64,000 nt of DNA from assembly GCA_016708955.1 (NCBI GenBank), contig JADJES010000003.1, forward strand, positions 1 through 64,000, in the 5' to 3' direction. Shown one piece after another: positions 17,625 to 27,704 of this stretch. The position numbers were made by a program, and so were the translations under genes. Origin of the DNA: Nitrosomonas sp. (GTDB lineage: Bacteria; Pseudomonadota; Gammaproteobacteria; Burkholderiales; Nitrosomonadaceae). Numbering within the stretch: position 1 is the stretch's first letter; each line of letters starts with the position of its first letter. The notes beneath the pieces are model-generated. The model did no database searches. It was not told the DNA's origin and saw nothing but the letters and a program-made list of their open reading frames with translations.

Positions 17625-18530
17625 ATGAACAACCATCCCTTTACCCATCTTGATGCGCTGGAAAGCGAAGCGATCCATATTATGCGCGAAGTGGCGGCAG
17701 AATGCGCCAATCCCGCTCTACTGTTCTCCGGTGGTAAGGATTCCATTGTTTTGTTGCGTTTGGCTGAAAAGGGGGTTCTTCCTGGGCGCTTCCCAGTTCC
17801 CCTGATCCATATTGATACGGAACATAACTTTCCTGAAGTCATCGAATTTCGTGATCGTCGCGTCAAAGAGCTGGGTGAGCGATTGATTGTGCGTAGTATG
17901 GAAGACTCGATTAAAAGGGGTAGAGTAGTGTTGCGCTCTGAGAATCAGAGCCGTAATGCTTTTCAATCGGTGACGTTGCTGGATGCCATTGCAGAATTTA
18001 AATTTGATGCGTGTATCGGTGGCGCGCGCCGGGATGAAGAAAAAGCGCGTGCCAAAGAACGAATCTTTTCATTCCGCGATGAGTTTGGTCAATGGGATCC
18101 AAAAAATCAGCGTCCGGAGTTATGGGATCTTTATAATACCCGGACACATCCCGGCGAGAATATCCGGGTATTTCCAATCAGCAACTGGACTGAGTTGGAT
18201 GTTTGGGAATATATCGCGCGCGAGAATCTGGAAGTGCCCAAGATTTATTTTTCCCATACGCGCGAAGTGATCCGGCGTGCTGCCGGCTTATTGCCGGTTT
18301 CTCACTTGGTGCAACCGCAAGAAGGCGAAAAAATTGAGCAAATGACGGTGCGCTTTCGTACCGTGGGTGATATGAGTTGCACTTGTCCGGTAGAATCTGA
18401 TGCTGCTAATGTTGATGAGATCATTGCGGAGACAGCGGTGACGAGAATTACTGAACGTGGTGCCACCCGAATGGACGACCAGACATCGGATGCATCCATG
18501 GAATTGCGCAAAAAAGAAGGTTATTTCTAA
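17625..18530 (+). CDS. cysD: sulfate adenylyltransferase subunit 2
   Basis: This catalytic subunit of ATP sulfurylase makes APS from sulfate and ATP, driven by GTP hydrolysis on CysN. It has 301 residues from ATG 17625; the in-frame start at 17595 lacks a ribosome site. LLFSGGKDSIVLLRLAEK is the PP-loop ATP-binding motif, and GGARRDEEKARAKERIFSFR is the family signature. It lies 84 bp after cysH and 130 bp before cysN on the same strand. Confidence 0.93.
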   Translation: MNNHPFTHLDALESEAIHIMREVAAECANPALLFSGGKDSIVLLRLAEKGVLPGRFPVPLIHIDTEHNFPEVIEFRDRRVKELGERLIVRSMEDSIKRGRVVLRSENQSRNAFQSVTLLDAIAEFKFDACIGGARRDEEKARAKERIFSFRDEFGQWDPKNQRPELWDLYNTRTHPGENIRVFPISNWTELDVWEYIARENLEVPKIYFSHTREVIRRAAGLLPVSHLVQPQEGEKIEQMTVRFRTVGDMSCTCPVESDAANVDEIIAETAVTRITERGATRMDDQTSDASMELRKKEGYF

Positions 18531-18660
18531 CATTGACACAGTAGTGGGATGATTGGCTGAAAGAACACCGCATTCAGTCAATTGAATAAACCGGTTTCTA
18601 CTATTCCAGACCTATTGTTTTTATTTTTTGCGGTGATACGAATTTCCAGAAGGTTTCTAA

Positions 18661-19938
18661 ATGTCGGCAATTGAAAAAATTTCGTTTGATCAAACCGGGT
18701 TATTACGCTTTATTACAGCCGGTAGCGTGGATGACGGCAAAAGTACTTTGATTGGCCGCTTACTGCATGACTCAAAGTCTATTTTTGAGGATCAGTTAAC
18801 CTCCATTACCAACACGACACGTAAGCGTGGTTCGGAAGGTGTCGACTTGTCTTTGCTGACTGACGGGTTGCAGGCTGAGCGCGAGCAGGGGATAACCATC
18901 GATGTGGCTTATCGTTACTTCGCGACGCCCAAACGCAAATTTATCATTGCGGATACGCCAGGCCATGAGCAATATACGCGCAATATGGTAACCGGCGCAT
19001 CGACCGCCAATCTGGCGATTATTCTGATTGATGCACGTAAGGGTGTGCTCACGCAATCGCGCCGTCATGCGTATCTGGCAAGCCTGGTGGGGATTCCGCA
19101 TCTGGTTGTAGCCATTAACAAGATGGATTTGGTGGATTATTCTCAATCGGTATTTGAGCGCATTTGCAAGGACTTTGCCGCTTTTGCTGAAAACCTCAAG
19201 CTGCATAATATTACCTATATTCCCATGTCAGCGCTTAATGGGGATATGGTGGTTGAACGCGGCGATCATCTCGATTGGTATCAAAATTCAACGCTGATGG
19301 ATTTGCTCGAAAATGTATCGATCGAGGATGATATTAATCGTGAAGCTTTTCGTTTTCCTGTGCAATGGGTGTGTCGGCCACAAACTAAGGAATTACACGA
19401 TTTTCGTGGTTATATGGGACGAATTGAATCGGGTTCCATACGCGTAGGCGACAATGTCACCTTGCTTCCATCCGGTTTAACCTCGCGCATCAAAGAAATT
19501 CTCAGGTACGAGGGGCCTATTAATCAGGCGAATGCTCCCCAATCCATTACGTTGACCATAGAAGATCATCTGGATATTTCACGTGGCGATATGCTGGTGA
19601 AAACAGGTGATGCGCCGCAGGTTAACAAAGCGTTTGATGCGATGTTATGCTGGCTTTCCGAACAACCACTCGATCCAAGCCGAAAGTACCTGATCAAGCA
19701 TACGACTCGTACAGTTAAAGCAGTTATAAGCCGGATTGATTATCGTGTCGATGTGAATACCCTGGATCAAGAAACAGTGAGTACTTTAAATATGAACGAT
19801 ATTGCCCATGTTGGACTGAAAGTGCAGCTGCCGATTGTTTGCGACGACTATGCGCTTAATCGTGCGACCGGGTGTTTTATTGTCATTGATGAAAACAGTA
19901 ATAATACAGTAGCAGCCGGAATGATTTCTTCTGCATGA
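18661..19938 (+). CDS. cysN: sulfate adenylyltransferase subunit 1 (GTPase)
   Basis: This GTPase partner of CysD belongs to the elongation-factor-like class. G1 is GSVDDGKSTL (21-30), G3 DTPGHEQY and G4 NKMD. The 425 residues end with the beta-barrel domains, and no CysC kinase domain is fused. Sulfate activation therefore stops at APS, consistent with the APS-type CysH upstream. It is the last gene of the sulfate cluster before the regulator genes. Confidence 0.93.
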   Translation: MSAIEKISFDQTGLLRFITAGSVDDGKSTLIGRLLHDSKSIFEDQLTSITNTTRKRGSEGVDLSLLTDGLQAEREQGITIDVAYRYFATPKRKFIIADTPGHEQYTRNMVTGASTANLAIILIDARKGVLTQSRRHAYLASLVGIPHLVVAINKMDLVDYSQSVFERICKDFAAFAENLKLHNITYIPMSALNGDMVVERGDHLDWYQNSTLMDLLENVSIEDDINREAFRFPVQWVCRPQTKELHDFRGYMGRIESGSIRVGDNVTLLPSGLTSRIKEILRYEGPINQANAPQSITLTIEDHLDISRGDMLVKTGDAPQVNKAFDAMLCWLSEQPLDPSRKYLIKHTTRTVKAVISRIDYRVDVNTLDQETVSTLNMNDIAHVGLKVQLPIVCDDYALNRATGCFIVIDENSNNTVAAGMISSA

Positions 19939-20012
19939 AGGAGAGGTACAAATCGAAAAAGGACAAAACTATCAAGTTGATGTCTGTTTCCTGATTAAAA
20001 TAAACTAACAGA

Positions 20013-20450
20013 ATGAACTTAATTCAAAATACACATCAGGAACTAAAAGGATTTGCTATCCTGGTGGTCGAAGATAATGAGCTGAATCAAATGGTTGCGA
20101 AAGGATTGCTGGAATACAATGGCGCGTCTGTAGCTATTGCGAATCATGGGAAAGAAGCATTGGAGATATTGCGTAATGAAAAAATGGATTGTGTGTTGAT
20201 GGACATTCAAATGCCTGTCATGGATAGCCTGGAAACTACGCAAATGATTCGTGCTAATGCGCAATGGGCGGATTTATTGATTATAGCGGTAACAGCCAAT
20301 GCAGACCATCAGTATAAGGATTTGTGCCGGAGTGTTGGGATGAATGATTTTCTAACTAAGCCAATTAATCCTGAGTTATTAGTCAACACGCTATTAAAAT
20401 GGCTGGTTCCGGAACAGGCTAGTAAGGCGCGTATAGATGACGGTAATTAG
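20013..20450 (+). CDS. stand-alone response regulator receiver
   Basis: A single receiver domain of 145 residues. Acidic pair at VVEDNE, phospho-acceptor D64 in VLMDIQMPVMDS, and the conserved lysine in FLTKPINPE. The usual MPVMDG is MPVMDS. It resembles the receiver of a hybrid kinase more than a CheY. With no output domain, it probably acts in a phosphorelay with the nearby REC-EAL and HPt proteins; the sensor kinase is not in this window. Confidence 0.85.
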   Translation: MNLIQNTHQELKGFAILVVEDNELNQMVAKGLLEYNGASVAIANHGKEALEILRNEKMDCVLMDIQMPVMDSLETTQMIRANAQWADLLIIAVTANADHQYKDLCRSVGMNDFLTKPINPELLVNTLLKWLVPEQASKARIDDGN

Positions 20451-20541
20451 TAATATGGATTGTATTAGAACAGAGCGATTGATGATTGAATGGTTCTTGT
20501 TCGATGGATCAGTGGCATAGTAGGCTTTAACAACTATTCGA

Positions 20542-21753
20542 ATGAATAAAGTGAAGCAGACACGTGTGCTGGTGCTCGATGACGACAAATTCATGCTGGA
20601 GTTTGTTAGTCATTTATTGAGAGAGCTGGGTGTCAATGAAGTGTTGGTTGCGGAAGATGGCAAAGCAGGCCTATTTGTACTGTCTGCACAAGTCGCTGCG
20701 GTTGATCTGCTAATTTGTGACATAGAAATGCCGGGGATGGATGGCATTGAGTTTCTGCGCAACATAGCTGATCAAAATTATAGAGGCAGGATTGTATTAT
20801 TTTCAGGAATAAACCCTGATTTGCTCAAAGCAACAGAACGTTTGGCCACTGCACGTGGATTGAATATCATTGGTACATTGGCTAAACCGGTTACGGTTGG
20901 TTCTTTGGCAACGATACTGGAACAGCTCTCTTCGCCGGCCTTGAAAAGCATTGATTCATCCCGGATGAGGCAGATCTTTGATGTAGAAGAGATTAAACAA
21001 GCACTGATTGCTGGGCATATCGATTTATTTTACCAACCTAAAGTTTCTGTTTCCAGCGGTCATGTGACAAGCGTTGAATGCCTGGCACGTTGGCGCCATG
21101 CAGAGTACGGTTATGTTTCACCGGACAGTTTTATTCCAGTTATCGAGCAGTGTGGGTTGATTAATGAATTGACTCGCAATGTTTTAACAAAAGCCGCTCA
21201 GCAATTGGATGTGTGGTTACAGCAAGGGCTGGACTTAAAGGTTTCCGTCAATGTTTCAATGGAAAATCTGGATCGATTTAATTTACCTGAGGTTTATGAA
21301 AAAGCGGTGCGTGATTGTAATGTGCCGATTGACCGCATGATTCTGGAAATCACTGAAAGCAAATTGGGAAAAGACTTTGCGCAAACTCTGGATATTCTGA
21401 CACGGATAAGACTTAAAGGTTTTGGATTGGCCATTGATGATTTTGGCACAGGTTATTCGTCTATGGAAACGCTAAAGCATATGCCCTTTACGGAGCTCAA
21501 AGTGGATCGGATTTTTGCGCATGGTGCTGCGAAAGATCCAGCCACTCGCGCAATGCTTGAGTCGAGTATAAAATTAGGCAGGGTTTTTGGCTTGAATGTG
21601 GTGGTGGAAGGAATTGAAATTAAAGCAGACTACGAACTGGCCGCAGCGCTTGGCTGTGATGAGATTCAAGGTTATTTCATTGCAAAACCGATGCCACCCG
21701 ATGAATTTATCAAGTGGCTATTTGAGTATGAAAAAATAAATCACAAGTATTGA
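20542..21753 (+). CDS. response regulator with EAL phosphodiesterase domain
   Basis: The 403-residue protein has an N-terminal receiver (acidic patch VLDDDK, phospho-acceptor D60 in ICDIEMPGMDG) and a C-terminal EAL domain from about 150. The signature is VECLARWRH, with C in place of A of EAL. The other catalytic stretches are present: ILEITESKLG, AIDDFGTGYSS, ELKVDRIF, VVEGIE and IQGYFIAKPM. It likely hydrolyses cyclic di-GMP under control of phosphorylation. Neighbouring REC and HPt genes point to one relay. Confidence 0.88.
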   Translation: MNKVKQTRVLVLDDDKFMLEFVSHLLRELGVNEVLVAEDGKAGLFVLSAQVAAVDLLICDIEMPGMDGIEFLRNIADQNYRGRIVLFSGINPDLLKATERLATARGLNIIGTLAKPVTVGSLATILEQLSSPALKSIDSSRMRQIFDVEEIKQALIAGHIDLFYQPKVSVSSGHVTSVECLARWRHAEYGYVSPDSFIPVIEQCGLINELTRNVLTKAAQQLDVWLQQGLDLKVSVNVSMENLDRFNLPEVYEKAVRDCNVPIDRMILEITESKLGKDFAQTLDILTRIRLKGFGLAIDDFGTGYSSMETLKHMPFTELKVDRIFAHGAAKDPATRAMLESSIKLGRVFGLNVVVEGIEIKADYELAAALGCDEIQGYFIAKPMPPDEFIKWLFEYEKINHKY

Positions 21754-21865
21754 TGAAGATTCAGTGCCCTGCACAAATTGCTAGCAATAACTGCAAGTAT
21801 TATCAGAAATAATAACGACCTGTACTGGTGTTAGAAATAAATAATAAAATTATGAATGATTGATT

Positions 21866-24800
21866 ATGACAAAAATAGATGCCACGCTGCACACGCAACA
21901 AGAAACAACAACAACTTCATCGAATTTTAACTTTGGCTTCACAATTGCCGATCTCTACCGTCGCAGTGGTTTGGTCAAACTGGATCAAATATTTCTGGAT
22001 TTTCTTCGTACCGGCGATGAATCACTGGATAAAAATCTGGAATATGCGCGCGTGCATCCCGATGAATTGTTACCGAAAGATGATTCGGCATTATTGATTG
22101 AGATTGCGCCTTGGTTGGAAGATTTTATTGCCCGGTTGTTTAATATAGAGACGGAAGTGCAGCAACTGGCTGCAAAGCATCATGAACTGGCCCCGTTATA
22201 TTTCTGTAAACGGCAATTTGTTCAGCGCCGGGCCAAAGGAAAAGTCAGCGATGAAGAATTGGCTCGTATCGATGGTTTGGCACTAGAAAAAGAATTGGCG
22301 GCAGAGTTTGGTGGAACCTTTTCAGAATTGGTTTTTGCCACCAATGTGACACAATGGATGGATGCAGAAGCAGAAAATGAGTCACGGCTGAACAAGGCGT
22401 TGCACTATGCAGCCTGGGCATTAAGAACACCTGCCGGACAACAGCATACGCAGCAGGGTATTTTATTCAAGTCGCCCGCGAAATTAGATTTTCAACATTT
22501 ATTGTCTCTGGATACGGATGAATCAGCCGGATACCTAGTGCATCGGCTTGGGCATTTACGCGAGCGTAACGGCTTTGCACTGACCGATGCGGGTACTGAT
22601 CTCATGGGTGCGCTGGATGAAGCCAATTATTGCATCTGGTGCCACGAGCAAGGTAAAGATTCGTGTTCCAAAGGTCTAATACAAAAATCCAAATTACCGG
22701 ATGAGCCGCCTACCTTCAAGAGAAGTGAGTTGGGTGCCTTGTTGGCAGGTTGCCCCTTGGAAGAACGCATTTCCGAATTTCATAAACTCAAGACGCAAGG
22801 CGTCGCGGTGGGTAGTCTGGCGATGATTGTGCTGGATAATCCGATGTGCGCTGGTACTGGCCACCGTATTTGTAATGATTGTATGAAATCCTGTATTTAT
22901 CAAAAGCAGGAGCCGGTTGATATCCCGCAAGCCGAAACAAGGACGTTGAAAGATGTATTGGCGCTACCGTGGGGATTTGAGATCTATAGCTTATTGACAC
23001 GCTGGAATCCATTGAATCTGCGCCGACCGGTACCGAAACCCGCGTCTGGCCGCAAGGTTTTGGTGGTCGGAATGGGACCTGCCGGTTATACGCTGGCGCA
23101 TCATTTGATGAATGAAGGCCATACCGTCGTAGGAATTGATGGACTTAAGATTGAGCCCCTGTCAGCAGAGATCTCGGGTGTGAATCAACAGGGTGAGCGC
23201 GTCCCATTTAAAGCGATTCAGGTTGCCAGCATTCTGGAGGAGAATTTGGCTCAGCGCATGCCGGCTGGTTTCGGCGGCGTGGCTGAGTACGGAATTACCG
23301 TGCGCTGGAACAAAAATTTTCTGAAATTAATTCGTCTGTTATTGGAGCGCCGGGAAGAATTTGCGTTGTTCGGAGGGGTGCGTTTTGGCGGCACCTTGAC
23401 GACCGAAGACGCGTTTGCTATGGGTTTTGATCATGTTGCGCTAGCAGCGGGCGCAGGACGTCCTACCGTGTTGGATTTGCCAAATGGATTGGCGCGCGGT
23501 GTCCGCGCGGCATCGGATTTTCTGATGGGGCTGCAATTAACAGGTGCTGCACAGAGTGATTCCATTGCCAATATGCAATTACGCTTACCGGTGGTGGTGA
23601 TTGGTGGCGGTCTGACGGCTATCGATACGGCGACTGAGGCGCTGGCCTATTATCCATTACAAGTAGAAAAATTTTTGCAACGCTATGAAATTTTATCTGC
23701 TGCGAAGGGAGAGGCTAGTGTTCGTGAAGCTTGGGATGCTGAAGAAAAAGAGATTGCGGAAGAGTTTCTGAGTCATGGGCGGGCCATACGGGCGGAACGC
23801 CAAGCTGCACAACAGGAAGGAAGGACGCCGGGTGTTATCAAATTACTGCAATCCTGGGGTGGCGCAACCCTAGCCTACCGGAAACGCCTCGTAGATAGTC
23901 CTTCCTATACGTTGAATCACGAAGAAGTTGAGAAGGCTCTGGAAGAAGGTATCTGGTTTGCCGAAGGTATGATACCGGTGCGGGTCAATGTGGATGCTTG
24001 GGGGCATACGCAATCGGTACGGTTTTCGGTGCAGAAGCGGGATGAAACTGGACAGTGGCATGATGCTGGCGAAGTGGAATTACCGGCGCGTGCCTTGCTG
24101 GTTGCTGCGGGGACTCAGCCTAATACGGTGTTGGCGCGGGAGGATGACAAACAATTTAAACTCAATGGCCGTTATTTTGCGGCTTGCGACGAAGAAGGCA
24201 ATCCGGTGCAACCGGCGTATGCCAATCCCAAACCGGAGACACCGATGGTGCTGCTCAGTCGCTACGGAGATAGCCAAGATGGTCGATTCATCAGTTTCTT
24301 CGGTGATTTGCATCCATCTTATTCAGGTAACGTAGTGAAAGCGATGTCCAGTGCCAAGCAAGGTTACCCGGTGGTGAGCCGAGTGCTGGAACGCGTTAAG
24401 CCAAAATCGGATCAGCCGGCAGAGCATTTTTTTGCGCAACTGAATAGTCAGTTGCGGGCAACAATTTATAAAGTGGAAAGACTGACTCCCAATATTATCG
24501 AAGTGGTAGTGCATGCGCCGATGGCGGCAGAGCATTTTCAACCGGGCCAGTTTTATCGGTTCCAGAACTATGCCACGCTGGCGACCGTTACCAGAGATAC
24601 TCGATTAGCAATGGAAGGCCTTGCATTGACGGGGGCGTCCGTGGATATTGAACGCGGTTTGGTTTCACTCATTGTTTTGGAAATGGGCGGATCTTCTAAT
24701 CTGTGCGCGCTGTTGAAACCGGGAGAACCAGTTGTGCTGATGGGCCCCACCGGCACGCCGACAGAAATTCCATCGGGTAAAACCGTAGTGCTAGTGGGTG

Positions 24801-25414
24801 GCGGTTTGGGTAACGCGGTGCTATTTTCCATTGGCGCAGCGGCACGTGCTGCCGGATCGAAGGTTTTATATTTTGCAGGTTATAAAAAGCTCATTGATCG
24901 CTATAAGGTGGCTGAAATTGAAGCGGCAGCGGATATCGTCGTATGGTGCTGTGACGAATCTCCAGGCTTTGAAGCAACGCGTCCGCAGGATAAAAGCTAT
25001 GTGGGTAATATCGTACAATCCATGGTTGCTTATGGCAGCGGTGAATTAGGCGTGCAACCGGTGGCATTGGCTGATGCTGACCATATTATTGCGATTGGTT
25101 CAGACCGCATGATGGCTGCAGTAGGCCTGGCGCGTCATAACCAATTGAAGCCTTACTTAAAAGCAGATCATTTTGCCATTGGTTCAATTAACTCTCCGAT
25201 GCAGTGCATGATGAAGGAAATTTGTGCACAGTGTCTGCAACCGCATCAGGATCCTGAAACTGGAAAAATTACTTACGTATTTTCTTGTTTTAATCAGGAT
25301 CAACCGTTGGATCAGGTGGATTTTCCCGGACTGGCAACGCGCTTACGTCAGAATACGGTACAAGAGAAGTTGACGAATCAATGGATCGGACGTTGTGTAA
25401 ACGGCTTGGGATAA
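21866..25414 (+). CDS. Nfn-like fused flavoprotein oxidoreductase
   Basis: This 1182-residue redox protein from ATG 21866 has an N-terminal ~250 residues of unknown fold. Two cysteine clusters follow, ANYCIWCHEQGKDSCSKG and CAGTGHRICNDCMKSC, as in the iron-sulfur part of GltD/NfnB proteins. A GltD-like FAD/NAD(P)H domain follows (VLVVGMGPAGYTLAHHL; VVVIGGGLTAIDTATEA). The C-terminal ~330 residues resemble PyrK/NfnA ferredoxin reductases: HFQPGQFYRFQNY, VVLVGGGLGNAVL, and CMMKEICAQCLQ with a later cysteine for a [2Fe-2S] cluster. This is the architecture of NfnB fused to NfnA plus an extra N-terminal domain. It lies between cysN and pntAB. An electron source for CysI or ferredoxin is plausible but unproven. 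Confidence 0.8.
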   Translation: MTKIDATLHTQQETTTTSSNFNFGFTIADLYRRSGLVKLDQIFLDFLRTGDESLDKNLEYARVHPDELLPKDDSALLIEIAPWLEDFIARLFNIETEVQQLAAKHHELAPLYFCKRQFVQRRAKGKVSDEELARIDGLALEKELAAEFGGTFSELVFATNVTQWMDAEAENESRLNKALHYAAWALRTPAGQQHTQQGILFKSPAKLDFQHLLSLDTDESAGYLVHRLGHLRERNGFALTDAGTDLMGALDEANYCIWCHEQGKDSCSKGLIQKSKLPDEPPTFKRSELGALLAGCPLEERISEFHKLKTQGVAVGSLAMIVLDNPMCAGTGHRICNDCMKSCIYQKQEPVDIPQAETRTLKDVLALPWGFEIYSLLTRWNPLNLRRPVPKPASGRKVLVVGMGPAGYTLAHHLMNEGHTVVGIDGLKIEPLSAEISGVNQQGERVPFKAIQVASILEENLAQRMPAGFGGVAEYGITVRWNKNFLKLIRLLLERREEFALFGGVRFGGTLTTEDAFAMGFDHVALAAGAGRPTVLDLPNGLARGVRAASDFLMGLQLTGAAQSDSIANMQLRLPVVVIGGGLTAIDTATEALAYYPLQVEKFLQRYEILSAAKGEASVREAWDAEEKEIAEEFLSHGRAIRAERQAAQQEGRTPGVIKLLQSWGGATLAYRKRLVDSPSYTLNHEEVEKALEEGIWFAEGMIPVRVNVDAWGHTQSVRFSVQKRDETGQWHDAGEVELPARALLVAAGTQPNTVLAREDDKQFKLNGRYFAACDEEGNPVQPAYANPKPETPMVLLSRYGDSQDGRFISFFGDLHPSYSGNVVKAMSSAKQGYPVVSRVLERVKPKSDQPAEHFFAQLNSQLRATIYKVERLTPNIIEVVVHAPMAAEHFQPGQFYRFQNYATLATVTRDTRLAMEGLALTGASVDIERGLVSLIVLEMGGSSNLCALLKPGEPVVLMGPTGTPTEIPSGKTVVLVGGGLGNAVLFSIGAAARAAGSKVLYFAGYKKLIDRYKVAEIEAAADIVVWCCDESPGFEATRPQDKSYVGNIVQSMVAYGSGELGVQPVALADADHIIAIGSDRMMAAVGLARHNQLKPYLKADHFAIGSINSPMQCMMKEICAQCLQPHQDPETGKITYVFSCFNQDQPLDQVDFPGLATRLRQNTVQEKLTNQWIGRCVNGLG

Positions 25415-25478
25415 AATATTTTTTTGAGCCTGGATTTTATACACAGAATTTTGCAACGATCTCGGAGGGTAAAATAAA

Positions 25479-25865
25479 GTGATTGAGCGAGTAGAGAAAG
25501 TGCCGTTGCGGGCTGAACCAGTAGCAGTTGATATGGCAGCATTGCGTCAGATGTTTCATAACAATAATGCGTTGGTGCGGAAATTTGGGCTTAAATTCAT
25601 TGAAGTTGCCAATGACACGTTAGCGGAAATGAAAGAGGCGCAGTCTAAAAAAGACTTAGCAGAATTAGGCCGTTTAGGACATAAATTAAAATCTTCTGCC
25701 AGAACAATCGGTGCCTCAAGTTTCGCTGATTTATGTGAAGGGCTTGAGAAAGCCAATAACGACAGTAATTGGTCCGATGCGGAGTCATTGCTGGAAAAGA
25801 TCCCGTCTTTACTGGAAAAGATTACACAGCAATTAGAAAACGAATTCAGTGAAATGAGTGAATAA
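25479..25865 (+). CDS. HPt phosphotransfer protein
   Basis: This 128-residue four-helix phosphotransfer protein has phospho-accepting His68 in GRLGHKLKSSARTIGA. The GTG start at 25479 is supported by GGAGGGT eight bases upstream. It lies 64 bp after the large flavoprotein gene. It should shuttle phosphate between a hybrid kinase elsewhere and the receivers encoded at 20013 and 20542. Confidence 0.85.
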   Translation: MIERVEKVPLRAEPVAVDMAALRQMFHNNNALVRKFGLKFIEVANDTLAEMKEAQSKKDLAELGRLGHKLKSSARTIGASSFADLCEGLEKANNDSNWSDAESLLEKIPSLLEKITQQLENEFSEMSE

Positions 25866-25980
25866 GATCCCCCAAAGGGAAGTGAGTGATCAGAAAATCA
25901 AGCAATATCAAGTTTTTCCTAATCCATGTAATGCATTACGTGCAAATTGATTTATAATTCGCAGTTCGTTAAAAGAATTC

Positions 25981-26124
25981 AGGGCGCCTCTAAAAATTCA
26001 AAGTTCTAAACAACACGAGGCACGAGGAAAAAATGGTTACGCAGCCTATGTATGATAGGTAAGGAAACATTTTTTGCGAGCAACAAAGTGTTGTGACGTA
26101 ATTTGGATTTTTTAGAGCTGCCCT
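25981..26124. repeat. MITE-like element with inverted ends
   Basis: A 144-bp non-coding element with inverted ends AGGGCGCCTCTAAAAATTC and (read inward from the right) AGGGCAGCTCTAAAAAATC. Its right-hand 67 bp recur at 30811-30875. The ends look like those of IS5-type elements, suggesting a non-autonomous derivative. It lies just upstream of pntA1 and may affect its promoter. Confidence 0.7.
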
Positions 26125-26188
26125 TAAGCACAAATTCAAATTTTGGTTTTTGTTTGTAAGCAGGTTGGCAAGAAAAGGGAGATCATCA

Positions 26189-27316
26189 ATGCATATAGGC
26201 ATACCAGCAGAGATTCGCGGCGGAGAAACGCGTGTAGCAGCGACACCGGAGACCGTGAAAAAATATACTGCCAAGGGTGTTCATAAGGTTTTAGTGCAGT
26301 CAGGTGCTGGCGCAGGTGCCAGTATACCGGACTCCGCCTATCAAGAAGCAGGCGCAACGATAGTCACTGATGTGGCGGAGTTGTATGCGCAATCACAAAT
26401 TGTACTCAAGGTACGTAGCCCGGAATCCAGCGAATTAGCAATGTTGCGTAAGGATGCTGTATTGCTGGGTCTTTTGTCACCCCATCATAAAGAGGGCGTT
26501 GACGCATTGGTACAGCATGGGTTGACTGCATTTGCGATGGAGAAATTGCCACGTATTTCACGTGCGCAGAATATGGACGTTTTGTCCTCACAGGCAAATA
26601 TTGCGGGCTATAAAGCGGTGATCATGGCGGCAAACGTTTATCAACGATTCTTCCCCATGCTGATGACGGCAGCGGGTACGGTGAAAGCAGCGCGTGTTCT
26701 GATTTTGGGCGCGGGTGTGGCTGGCTTGCAAGCGATTGCAACAGCGAAAAGGCTGGGTGCCGTGGTTGAAGCTTTTGATGTGCGGCCGGCAGTCAAAGAA
26801 CAAGTGGAAAGCTTGGGTGCCAAATTTGTAGAAGTGCCGCTCAGTGAGGAAGAAAAAGCCAAAGCTGAAACCGCGGGTGGCTATGCAACCGAGATGTCTG
26901 AGGACTATAAACGGCGTCAGGGTGAGTTGGTGCATGAGCGTGCGAGCGCTGCTGATATCATTATTACAACCGCGTTAATTCCCGGGCGTCCGGCACCTGT
27001 TTTGATCAAGGAAGAAACCGTGCAAGCGATGAAACCAGGTTCGGTTATTGTGGATATGGCGGTTGAAGCAGGGGGCAATTGCCCGTTATCCGAATTGGAT
27101 AAAACGGTCGTCAAACACGGCGTTCATTTGATTGGTATTGCAAATCTTCCGGGCTTAGTGGCAGCTGATTCCAGTACCTTGTATGCACGAAACCTGATGA
27201 ATTTTCTGAATTTGATGCTTGATCCAGAAAGCGGTGAACTTAAAATAGATCGTTCGGATGAGGTTATTGCAGGGACATTGCTTTGCTCGGGCGGAGAAAT
27301 CGCCAGTAAAGCATAA
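26189..27316 (+). CDS. pntA1: NAD(P) transhydrogenase alpha-1 subunit
   Basis: This soluble NAD(H)-binding subunit (domain I) of the proton-translocating transhydrogenase has 375 residues from ATG 26189, preceded by GGGAG. It starts MHIGIPAEIRGGETRVAATP, the alanine dehydrogenase/PNT N-terminal pattern. The NAD site is LILGAGVAGLQAIATAKRLGA; GYATEMSEDYKRRQ is the mobile loop region. With pntA2 and pntB it makes the three-gene form known from Rhodospirillum. Any N-terminal extension upstream would overlap the MITE-like repeat. Confidence 0.93.
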   Translation: MHIGIPAEIRGGETRVAATPETVKKYTAKGVHKVLVQSGAGAGASIPDSAYQEAGATIVTDVAELYAQSQIVLKVRSPESSELAMLRKDAVLLGLLSPHHKEGVDALVQHGLTAFAMEKLPRISRAQNMDVLSSQANIAGYKAVIMAANVYQRFFPMLMTAAGTVKAARVLILGAGVAGLQAIATAKRLGAVVEAFDVRPAVKEQVESLGAKFVEVPLSEEEKAKAETAGGYATEMSEDYKRRQGELVHERASAADIIITTALIPGRPAPVLIKEETVQAMKPGSVIVDMAVEAGGNCPLSELDKTVVKHGVHLIGIANLPGLVAADSSTLYARNLMNFLNLMLDPESGELKIDRSDEVIAGTLLCSGGEIASKA

Positions 27317-27395
27317 TCGGCAACGGACTCAAAAAGCACGCAATATCAATTGCTACATTTAGAACGTACGGTTAACGAATTTTAAAGGAGTAATC

Positions 27396-27704
27396 ATGAT
27401 TGGTGAAATTGATCCATTTATTATCAATCTAACGGTTTTTGTGCTGGCGGTTTTTGTTGGCTATCATGTTGTATGGAATGTTACTCCAGCTTTGCATACA
27501 CCTTTGATGTCAGTGACTAACGCTATTTCTGGCATTATTCTTGTGGGCGCGATGTTAGCGGCTGGCCCGGCTGAGACGGATTGGGGTGTCTGGCTCGGTG
27601 CCGTTGCGGTAACACTGGCTGCAATTAATGTTTTTGGTGGATTTCTGGTAAGTCAGCGGATGCTGGAAATGTTCAAGAAAAAAGACAAAAAAGGAAGCGC
27701 ATAA
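27396..27704 (+). CDS. pntA2: NAD(P) transhydrogenase alpha-2 subunit
   Basis: A 102-residue membrane subunit with three to four helices (INLTVFVLAVFVGYHVVW, LMSVTNAISGIILVGAML, WLGAVAVTLAAINVFGGFLV) and a basic C-terminus. It supplies part of the proton channel (domain II). A ribosome site AAAGGAG precedes ATG 27396. The stop abuts the pntB start with no gap. Confidence 0.92.
   Translation: MIGEIDPFIINLTVFVLAVFVGYHVVWNVTPALHTPLMSVTNAISGIILVGAMLAAGPAETDWGVWLGAVAVTLAAINVFGGFLVSQRMLEMFKKKDKKGSA

Noticed and set aside
20542..21753. REC-EAL protein as inactive because of ECL in place of EAL
   Set aside because: The glutamate and leucine are kept, and all other catalytic motifs are present, so activity is still likely.
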